Below, one piece after another: positions 34,404-40,430 of a DNA stretch of 40,430 nt. The stretch comes from Gemmatimonadaceae bacterium (GTDB lineage: Bacteria > Latescibacterota > UBA2968 > UBA8231): the NCBI GenBank assembly GCA_002726335.1, contig PBSR01000020.1:1-40430 (forward strand), in the 5' to 3' direction. The position numbers and the translations under genes were made by a program. The notes beneath the pieces were generated by a model. That model had not been told where the DNA came from, did no database searches, and saw nothing but the letters and a program-made list of their open reading frames with translations. Each line of letters opens with the position of its first letter. Position 1 is the first letter of the stretch.

Positions 34404-35453
34404 ATGACAACATCAGACAGCGAAGGCGTATTCCCCGGCAGCGACTGGGAGGCACGTGCTCTCCAGGATCTGGGATTCGACAGCAGCCGCCTGGAGCAGG
34501 CGCGCCGACAGATCGACGAGGGAGCCGGTACCGGCCCCTATCGCGTCGTCGTCGTGCGAGGCGGCTTCCTGGCGGCCGAGTGGAACCGCGGCATGCGCAG
34601 CGACGATCGCCAGGGGCAGGCCTCGGCGAGCAAGTCCTACTTCTCCTGCCTTCTGGGAATCGCCGAAGCCGACGGGATGATCCCGTCAGCGGACGCCAAG
34701 GTGGTGGACGTGTACCCGGAAATGATGGAGGTGGGTGAGAACCAGGGACCGAAGCCGGGACGCCACGCTTTCGACAAGGATCGCGACATCACGTTCCGCC
34801 AGTTGATCTGCAATACGTCCGGCTACATGAAGCCGGGAGAGGCGCCGGGGACGGTGTTCCATTACCAGACCTTCGGCATGAACATCCTGACGAACTCGCT
34901 GGCCACCGCCTACGGTCTCTACGACAGCGGCGATCCGCAACGGTTGCCGGGTGCCAACCAGTTGCTGGCGGCGAAGATCAGGGATCCCATCGGCGGTGAC
35001 TGGGAGCACAGCTACTCCGACTTCGAGCATCCCCCCGGCGCGAGGAAGGGCATCTTCGGGCACTCGTCACGAGTGGTGGCCACGGCACGCGAGACGGCGC
35101 GTGCCGGCTGGCTCTGGCGCCACGGCGGTCGCTGGCGGGACGAGCAGGTGGTGCCGGAGGCCTACCTGCGGCAGGCGACACGCACCAACGACGACATTCT
35201 CGCCCATGAGCCCGAAGAGAACTGGCACTACGGTCACGGTTTCTGGACCAACGATCACGGTAAGCTGTGGCCGGACCTGCCGCGAGACAGCTTCGCTGCC
35301 CGTGGTGCCGGCGCGAAGCTGATCTGGGTGTGCCCGAGCCTCGACCTGGTGGTGACCCAGAACCCCGGCACATGGGAGGACGTCGGCATGCCCGTCGAAA
35401 AGAACCGACTGATCGGCGAAGAACTGGCCGCCATCATCGAGGCCCTGCGATGA
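34404..35453 (+). CDS. Beta-lactamase-fold serine hydrolase
   Basis: 349 residues. The catalytic SxxK is S74-A-S-K77 (ASASKSYFS), the family's second motif region is near the SGYMKPG/YGHGF segments, and FRQLICNTSGYM is the usual stretch of class C-like serine hydrolases. No signal peptide is evident. Such proteins are esterases or peptidases, most often not antibiotic-resistance enzymes. ATG 34404 has GAGG upstream. Its stop overlaps the start of the following sulfatase (ATGATGG), so they form an operon and may act on related substrates. Confidence 0.82.
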   Translation: MTTSDSEGVFPGSDWEARALQDLGFDSSRLEQARRQIDEGAGTGPYRVVVVRGGFLAAEWNRGMRSDDRQGQASASKSYFSCLLGIAEADGMIPSADAKVVDVYPEMMEVGENQGPKPGRHAFDKDRDITFRQLICNTSGYMKPGEAPGTVFHYQTFGMNILTNSLATAYGLYDSGDPQRLPGANQLLAAKIRDPIGGDWEHSYSDFEHPPGARKGIFGHSSRVVATARETARAGWLWRHGGRWRDEQVVPEAYLRQATRTNDDILAHEPEENWHYGHGFWTNDHGKLWPDLPRDSFAARGAGAKLIWVCPSLDLVVTQNPGTWEDVGMPVEKNRLIGEELAAIIEALR

Positions 35454-36898
35454 TGGCGAAGTCCGGGGAGGTCAGCACCCTGAGAGCGCGGAATCTGCTG
35501 TTCATCACGACCGATCAGCAGCGTTTCGACAGCCTGCCGAGCTACGGTCTCGACTTTGTGCAGGCACCGAACATCGAGCGCCTGGCCGCAGAAGGCGTGG
35601 TGTTCGAGAGATGCTACACGCCGGCGCCGGTCTGTGTACCGTGCCGGGCCGCGTGGATGACGGGGCAGTGGCCCTCGACGTTGGGCGTGCTGTCCAACGG
35701 GCAGTGGCTCGATCCGTCCACACCCACATGGCCCGCTCATTTGAGCGCTGCCGGCCTGCCTACGGCTGCCATCGGCAAGATGCACTTCATGCCTTGGGAC
35801 CAGCCGGGCGGTTTCGACGAACGCGTCAGCGCCGAGGACAAACGCCACACCTACCTGCCGGACGATCACTTCAAGTACCTGCGGGCCCACGGCATTCGCC
35901 GGGCGCATCCGACGGAGAATCCCGGGTACTTCGAGAGTCTCGGAGCGCCGGTGACGCCTCTCGACCGGCGCTTTCACGTCGACGGCTTTACGGGCAACAG
36001 CGCCGCCGAGTGGCTGCAGCAGCACGGTGGGGACCCCTTTGCGATCTGGGTCAGTTTCGCCGGACCCCACGATCCCTACGATCCACCCGAGGACATGGCG
36101 GACATGTACTATGAGGCGCCGATTCCAGAGCCGGTGGGCGGCCCGGAGGAACTGGTCAACAAACCGAAAGCGCAGCAGTCGCGCACCGATTCGACGGGCA
36201 ACTCGATGTTCCGCATCAAGCCGAGTGATGCCGCACCGGAACAGATCCGCCGTTGGCGGGCTCACTACTACGCCAACATCAGCCTCATCGACGAAGGCAT
36301 CGGCAAGATGCTGGCCGCCCTCGAGGCTCGCGGCGTACTCGACGACACCATGATCGTCTTTACCTCCGACCACGGGGACGCTCTCGGAGATCACGGACTC
36401 TCGTACAAGGGGTACTTCTACGAGAGCATGGCTCACGTGCCACTCATCGTGCGCGGCCCCGGTGTGCAGTCCGGCGTCCGCTGCCCATCGGTGGTGAGCG
36501 GGCTCGATGTCGTTGCCCTGTTCTACGAGGTCTGTGGTGTCGATCCGCCTGAGACGCTGCAGGCGGTCTCACCCGCACCCATGCTGCAAGATGGGGCCGC
36601 CTCGACGCGGGATGCCGTGTTTTGCGAGATCGGCGGGCGGGTGATGGTCTGTGACGGCCGGTGGAAATACGTCCACTATGCCACGGGTGAAGCGGAACTC
36701 TACGACCTCGAGCAGGAACCGCAGGAGGTGGACAATCTGGCGGGGCGCCAGGAGTCAGCCCCTCAGGAGGCGCGGCTGCGTGGCCTTCTGCTCGAGCACT
36801 GGCTGCGCAACCAGAGCCAGCAGCAGATCCCGACGCGGCAGCCGCAGCACCCATTCCGGGTGGCCCTGGAACGAGAATTCGCACGCCAAGGTCGTTGA
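35450..36898 (+). CDS. Sulfatase (formylglycine-dependent arylsulfatase family)
   Basis: 482 residues. CVPCRAAWMTGQ (62-73) gives the formylglycine Cys62 in a C-x-P-C-R signature, an uncommon variant since the fourth place is Cys and not Ser. Other family segments are FITTDQQRFD near the start, FTSDHGDALGDHGLSYKG (metal-binding Asp/His) and the tail AELYDLEQEPQEVDNLAG. The serine-hydrolase gene overlaps the start. No signal peptide is apparent. It is distinct from the sulfatase at 13083 (which has CSPSR), so the organism probably handles more than one sulfate ester. Confidence 0.9.
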   Translation: MMAKSGEVSTLRARNLLFITTDQQRFDSLPSYGLDFVQAPNIERLAAEGVVFERCYTPAPVCVPCRAAWMTGQWPSTLGVLSNGQWLDPSTPTWPAHLSAAGLPTAAIGKMHFMPWDQPGGFDERVSAEDKRHTYLPDDHFKYLRAHGIRRAHPTENPGYFESLGAPVTPLDRRFHVDGFTGNSAAEWLQQHGGDPFAIWVSFAGPHDPYDPPEDMADMYYEAPIPEPVGGPEELVNKPKAQQSRTDSTGNSMFRIKPSDAAPEQIRRWRAHYYANISLIDEGIGKMLAALEARGVLDDTMIVFTSDHGDALGDHGLSYKGYFYESMAHVPLIVRGPGVQSGVRCPSVVSGLDVVALFYEVCGVDPPETLQAVSPAPMLQDGAASTRDAVFCEIGGRVMVCDGRWKYVHYATGEAELYDLEQEPQEVDNLAGRQESAPQEARLRGLLLEHWLRNQSQQQIPTRQPQHPFRVALEREFARQGR

Positions 36899-36906
36899 GG
36901 GCGAAT

Positions 36907-37281
36907 TCAGGCGGCCGTGCCGTCCCGTTCGATCAGGCCGAAGGGGTTGCTCTCCGAATCACGGCAGTAGGCGACGTAACCGACTCCGGGGATCGTACTG
37001 CGCGAGTGGATGATCGTGCCGCCCGCCTCGACGACACGGAGCAGGGCGTTGTCGAGGGCGGGAACATCCACCAGGTTCACCGATCCGGCGAAGCTGTCAC
37101 GCCGGTCGATGGTCCCGCCGTTGATCCCGGGCAGCTCGGTATCGTCGCCGGTGATGACGACGTGGTACTCGTGGGGGCCGTCCCAGCGACGGATCTCCCA
37201 GCCGAAGACGTGGCGGTAAAAGGACACGGCACGCTCGACGTCATCGGCGCAGATTTCAAAATGTGCAACTCTTGCCATCAT
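36907..37281 (-). CDS. VOC-superfamily (glyoxalase/bleomycin-resistance-fold) protein
   Basis: 124 residues. MMARVAHFEICADDVERAV and FYRHVFGWEIRRWDG are the standard first half of a VOC domain and VGYVAYCRDSESNPFGLIE the second, with H7 (HFEI) and a late Glu (IE) as possible metal ligands. Function is unknown; relatives include glyoxalase-like and ring-cleaving enzymes. ATG 37281 and 37278 are equally possible starts. The start region overlaps the divergent radical SAM gene's presumed start at 37263, so one of the two starts may be misplaced. Confidence 0.85.
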   Translation of the reverse strand: MMARVAHFEICADDVERAVSFYRHVFGWEIRRWDGPHEYHVVITGDDTELPGINGGTIDRRDSFAGSVNLVDVPALDNALLRVVEAGGTIIHSRSTIPGVGYVAYCRDSESNPFGLIERDGTAA

Positions 37282-38654
37282 TCTCAAGGATAGTCGGGTC
37301 CTCCGCGTCCCGCTACCGGTCATTCTGGCGGGCCCTGCCCGAACTGCAGCGCACCGACGGGCAGATCGCCGGGGTCAACGCCGTCGGCTGCGGGGCCACC
37401 CACAGCGTCATGGAGCGCTGTAACTTTTCCTGCACGAGTTGCTATCTGAGCGAAGCCGCCCAGGCCACGGAACCGGCTGCCTTCGACGAGGTGTGCCAAC
37501 AGCTGAATGAGCTGCGGGCCTGGCTCGGCCCCGGCGGCAAGTGTCAGATCACCTCAGGCGAGGTGGCCCTGCTACCCGTGGAAGCGCTCGGACGGATCGT
37601 TACCTACGCCAGACGCATCGGGCTGGATCCGATGGTCATGACCAATGGCGAACGCCTGCTGGACGACCCCGACTACCTGACGACGCTGGTGCGGGACTAC
37701 GGCCTGCGGAAGGTCAGCTTCCACGTGGATACCACCCAGCGCGGTCGGCCCGGCTGGCGCCCTGAGCAGACGGAGGCGGAACTCCATCCTCTGCGCGACC
37801 GGTTCGCCGACCTCGTGCGCCGCACGCGCAGGCAGACGGGGCAGATCCTGCATGCCGCGATGACGATGACGGTGACAGGAGCCAATGCCCACGGGGTCGC
37901 CGATGTGATCGACTGGTGTCTCGACAATGCCGACGCCATGCGACTCGTCAGTTTCCTGCCGGTGGCCCCTGTGGGCAGGACGAAAGACGAAAGCGACGAC
38001 TATCTCGATCTGGGCGGTGTGTGGCAGCGGATCTGCCGTGGGGCGGGCCGTCTGCTGAACCGCGATGCTCTGCGCTTCGGTCACGGGGAGTGTAATATCA
38101 CCGTCCCCGTCGTCGTCTTACGGGCGGGTACCCGGCGCCACGTCGTCGAAGTCGTACGGGCCGGCAAGGGGTGGGACCGGAGGATCATGCGCCGGGCGTT
38201 GCGCGAGTTCGCGCCCACGCTTCACGTGGACGAGGGATTTCTGCGGACCGTAACACGGGTCGTGGCGGGGCTGCTGCGGCGTCCCCTGGCTCTGCTCGAG
38301 CTGGCCGCGTACGGCCTCTACCGTGGCTGGACGGAACGGGCAACCCTCGGAGCTATTGTGCGAGCCGTGTGCACCCGAGGACAGGTCCAGCTGCGACCCC
38401 AGCTGCTGGTGGTGCACCGGTTCATGGGGGCCGAGGAAATCGACACCGACCTGGGTCGGGAACGACTGCAATCCTGCGTATTCCGTGTGCCGGTGGACGG
38501 CGAGATGGTCAGTATGTGCGAGGTGAACGCGGGCGACATCCGCCGACGCCTGAACGAACGCCTGACGCGCCCATCGGTGATTCACAACAGGGCGGTGGTC
38601 CAGGCGCGTCGGGCCGAATCGCTTCGCGATTCTGCGAGATCTCGGTACGCCTGA
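37263..38654 (+). CDS. Radical SAM protein of unknown function
   Basis: 463 residues. The [4Fe-4S] site CNFSCTSC (C53, C57, C60) in ERCNFSCTSCYLS is intact, followed by a partial TIM barrel (PMVMTNGERLL, RKVSFHVDTTQRG, MRLVSFLPVAP). The C-terminal about 170 residues match no family I can name; a Cys in SMCEVNAG near the end could belong to an extra cluster. The start is unclear: GTG 37263 is used, but TTG 37272 is possible, and both lie over the 5' end of the divergent VOC gene. The reaction is unknown; no peptide substrate gene is nearby. Confidence 0.8.
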   Translation: MQLLPSFSRIVGSSASRYRSFWRALPELQRTDGQIAGVNAVGCGATHSVMERCNFSCTSCYLSEAAQATEPAAFDEVCQQLNELRAWLGPGGKCQITSGEVALLPVEALGRIVTYARRIGLDPMVMTNGERLLDDPDYLTTLVRDYGLRKVSFHVDTTQRGRPGWRPEQTEAELHPLRDRFADLVRRTRRQTGQILHAAMTMTVTGANAHGVADVIDWCLDNADAMRLVSFLPVAPVGRTKDESDDYLDLGGVWQRICRGAGRLLNRDALRFGHGECNITVPVVVLRAGTRRHVVEVVRAGKGWDRRIMRRALREFAPTLHVDEGFLRTVTRVVAGLLRRPLALLELAAYGLYRGWTERATLGAIVRAVCTRGQVQLRPQLLVVHRFMGAEEIDTDLGRERLQSCVFRVPVDGEMVSMCEVNAGDIRRRLNERLTRPSVIHNRAVVQARRAESLRDSARSRYA

Positions 38655-38677
38655 CGCGCCCAATGCCGCGATCCATC

Positions 38678-39535
38678 TCAGCGGCCACCCTGATCATTCA
38701 GACTCCAGTCATAGGGAATCGCCCGAACCTGGTATCCGGCGGCCTCCGCACGGTCCAGGCTGGTCCGGGCATCGGCACCCAGGTACAGCCGGGCGTAATC
38801 GAGCAGGTCGGCATCGACCATTTCCGGATGGGAGCTGGTGAGCCAGTCCGTGAAGTCGGTGCGGTACCAGTCAAAGATGCTGGAGATGTGAATCAGCTTC
38901 GCGGCGTCGTCGATACGCAGGTTGCGGGCCTCGTTGACGAAAAACCGGGTCTCGCGATCGAGTTCGGCGTCCAGATCCGCGGCGTGGAAAGCGGTCCGTG
39001 GCAGTCGTGGGCAACCGCCCGAAGCGCAGTTGATGGCGAAGTGAACCCGAGGGTCAGGAAAACGCTTGCGGATGACCTCGTGCTCGAGGTCGTAGAGGTT
39101 TATCTTGACGCCGCCAAAGACGAGTTTCTGGAAGTAGAAGAAGCCGATCTGATCCGAGACCAGACCGGCCAGCGGCGGCGCCGACACGTCGCTGACACTG
39201 CCGATGGGATAGTTGCTGATCACCGCCTTGAGGACGGCCGTGTTGTAGGCGTTGATCCAGTAGGCGAGGCGAGCCGACTCGTCAGCGAACAGGTGAGGGT
39301 GCGTGTCAGGGCTGTAGGCGGCGACCAGAGCATAGTAGCGATCGAGCCTCTCGGGTCGTGCCTTCAGGGCGGCGTAGTCGACTCGACCTTCGGTATCGAC
39401 ATGGGTGCCGAGGACTTGGTCGAGCAGGTTGTGGGAAAAGGTGGAATCAGGCTCTGTGGCCGCCAGATCGGCGGGTGAGATCGTCGTCGAGCAAGCCGAC
39501 AGCAACAGTGGAGCAAAGAAGATGAGCAGACGCAT
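38678..39535 (-). CDS. DUF547-family lipoprotein
   Basis: 285 residues. The signal MRLLIFFAPLLLSACS has a lipobox with Cys15, so this is an exported lipoprotein. The DUF547 motif YWINAYNTAVLKAVI and the Cys-containing HFAINCASGGCPRLP are clear, as is the C-terminal YDWSLND. The family has a papain-like/ transglutaminase-like relation with a Cys-His arrangement, but the function is not established. It converges with the radical SAM gene (23 bases apart) and diverges from the small gene at 39620. Confidence 0.88.
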   Translation of the reverse strand: MRLLIFFAPLLLSACSTTISPADLAATEPDSTFSHNLLDQVLGTHVDTEGRVDYAALKARPERLDRYYALVAAYSPDTHPHLFADESARLAYWINAYNTAVLKAVISNYPIGSVSDVSAPPLAGLVSDQIGFFYFQKLVFGGVKINLYDLEHEVIRKRFPDPRVHFAINCASGGCPRLPRTAFHAADLDAELDRETRFFVNEARNLRIDDAAKLIHISSIFDWYRTDFTDWLTSSHPEMVDADLLDYARLYLGADARTSLDRAEAAGYQVRAIPYDWSLNDQGGR

Positions 39536-39619
39536 GGGCCGACGGGTCCTTGAGAGATTTCACCTATACAGGCATGAGTATAACGTCCCGGATGCCGGGA
39601 GACGACCGCAGGAGGGCAG

Positions 39620-39925
39620 GTGACTGAAGCCACTTCGAACCATCCCGCTGTGCCACGGCAGAGACTGCTCTATCTGCACGCGCGCACAGCCAACGTCTTC
39701 TCCGAAATCCTCGGATATACGCCGATCGAGCCAGTGGCGGGTTACGGCGTGGAGATCACGGCCGCACCGGAGCAGAACTGGCCCTACCGAACGGTGCACG
39801 ACGCCATCGTGGACGGCTGGCAGGTGGTGCAGTTTCCGCATCTGCAGGCGCCCTTCGACGATCGTGATCTCGATGTGGTGGGCTACGAGTTCATTCTGCA
39901 GAAGATAGAGGTCGTCGACTCATGA
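39620..39925 (+). CDS. Small conserved hypothetical protein paired with PhyH
   Basis: 101 residues, not recognised. No signal or membrane segment; it has a mix of beta (VEITAAPEQNWPYRTVHDAIV) and helical segments, one domain of about 90 residues. GTG 39620 follows GGAGGG (39611-39616). Its stop overlaps the start of the PhyH gene at 39922 (ATGA), so the two proteins are made together and the small one may be a partner of the oxygenase. Confidence 0.6.
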   Translation: MTEATSNHPAVPRQRLLYLHARTANVFSEILGYTPIEPVAGYGVEITAAPEQNWPYRTVHDAIVDGWQVVQFPHLQAPFDDRDLDVVGYEFILQKIEVVDS

Positions 39926-40430
39926 CCACCGCGAAGGATTACCTGTTGAGCGATACCCAGGTGGCCCGGTTCGTCGTCGACGGATACCACCTGGTCGAGC
40001 TAGAAGATCTGCCCCCCGGGCTGAACGACACCATCGCCGGCAAACTCGAGGCACTGGAGAGCAACCCCGGGGACGCCATCACCGAATCGGTGCCGGAACT
40101 GTGGCAGGTTCTCGAACATCCTGCCGCCGTCGGTGCCCTGGTGAGCCTTCTCGGAACGGACTACGAGGTCCAGGGACACCGTCACTGGCACTGTAAGCAG
40201 CCGGGCTCGGGATATATGCAGTGGCACCAGGACGGCGCCAACAACCGGGACACGAGGCTGAACCGTTTCCTCGGTCTCTACTATCCGACGGATATCACTC
40301 CCGACATGGGACCCACCGTCATCGTCCCGGGGACCCAGTACCGAAACGCACCCACCGATCGCATGGCGACCTACACCAACATCCGCGGCCAGGTTCCCCT
40401 CGTTGTCAAGGCGGGGACCATCGCCTTTGC
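39922..40430 (+). CDS. Phytanoyl-CoA dioxygenase (PhyH)-family oxygenase (3' end cut by window edge)
   Basis: The first 169 residues are visible. The iron motif H102-x-D104 appears in GYMQWHQDGANNRD, followed by the usual FLGLYYPTDITPDMGPT and VIVPGTQYRNAP, and the protein starts with the PhyH opening MTTAKDYLLSDTQVARFVVDGYHLVELEDL (given here as two parts: MTTAKDYLLSDTQVAR and FVVDGYHLVEL). The second His and the Arg lie beyond the window. It differs clearly from the PhyH at 15170 and is coupled to the small gene just upstream. Confidence 0.88.
   Translation, partial: MTTAKDYLLSDTQVARFVVDGYHLVELEDLPPGLNDTIAGKLEALESNPGDAITESVPELWQVLEHPAAVGALVSLLGTDYEVQGHRHWHCKQPGSGYMQWHQDGANNRDTRLNRFLGLYYPTDITPDMGPTVIVPGTQYRNAPTDRMATYTNIRGQVPLVVKAGTIAF

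Noticed and set aside
1..40430. rRNA, tRNA, phage or conjugation modules
   Set aside because: No such sequences were recognised on either strand; small tRNA-like folds were not searched computationally.

Overview
This GC-rich bacterial window holds 41 protein genes (two cut by the window edges), one pseudogene, one cobalamin riboswitch, one MITE-like element and several regulatory sites. No rRNA, tRNA, CRISPR array or intact transposase was seen. The mix of sulfatases, phytanoyl-CoA-dioxygenase-like enzymes, enolase-superfamily dehydratases, a heparinase II/III-like lyase and a surface protein with a C-terminal 'YPNPFN' sorting-type domain suggests an uncultured bacterium of the Fibrobacterota-Chlorobiota-Bacteroidota sphere, with Latescibacterota-like lineages the best guess. 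That placement is inference, not proof.

Layout. 1-3.9 kb: an iron/manganese locus, with a DtxR/MntR-type repressor (cut by the edge) divergent from an operon of a membrane-anchored DtxR-FeoA fusion and a FeoB split into G-domain and membrane proteins. A palindrome sits inside the operon promoter. 4-6.8 kb: GNAT acetyltransferase, nucleotidyltransferase and MATE transporter. 6.8-8.7 kb: a decayed accessory patch with a broken receiver-domain gene, a 5'-truncated fic gene, palindromes, and a stand-alone receiver. 8.9-11.9 kb: a tightly coupled set of ECF-type sigma factor, ActD/DUF4384-like membrane protein and exported caspase fused to a predicted outer-membrane barrel. 12-17 kb: sugar-type oxidoreductase, sulfatase, VapBC-type toxin-antitoxin pair, PhyH dioxygenase and a mannonate-dehydratase-like protein.

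17-26.1 kb: a minus-strand cobalamin locus read from a TTGACG-17-TAACCT promoter through a cobalamin riboswitch into a BtuB-type receptor, a beta-propeller that may act like BtuG, and cobD-cbiB-cobS-cobC-cobU-cobT. It can finish and remodel corrinoids but has no corrin-ring genes here, so it looks like a salvage pathway. 26.2-40.4 kb: glycan/uronate-type catabolism (YhcH, two enolase-superfamily enzymes, heparinase-like lyase, second sulfatase, serine hydrolase), a hybrid histidine kinase, a heptad-repeat coiled-coil protein, a VOC protein, a radical SAM protein, a DUF547 lipoprotein and a second PhyH gene cut by the right edge.

The most unusual item is a small DUF5069-like gene (27977-28246, minus) whose frame is interrupted by one in-frame TGA, followed at the right distance by a bacterial-SECIS-like hairpin. 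It is a candidate selenoprotein that ordinary gene calling would miss. Other highlights are the sigma/ActD-like/caspase-barrel operon, the propeller next to BtuB, the membrane-tethered DtxR-FeoA fusion, and the MITE-like element inserted at the stop codon of yhcH.
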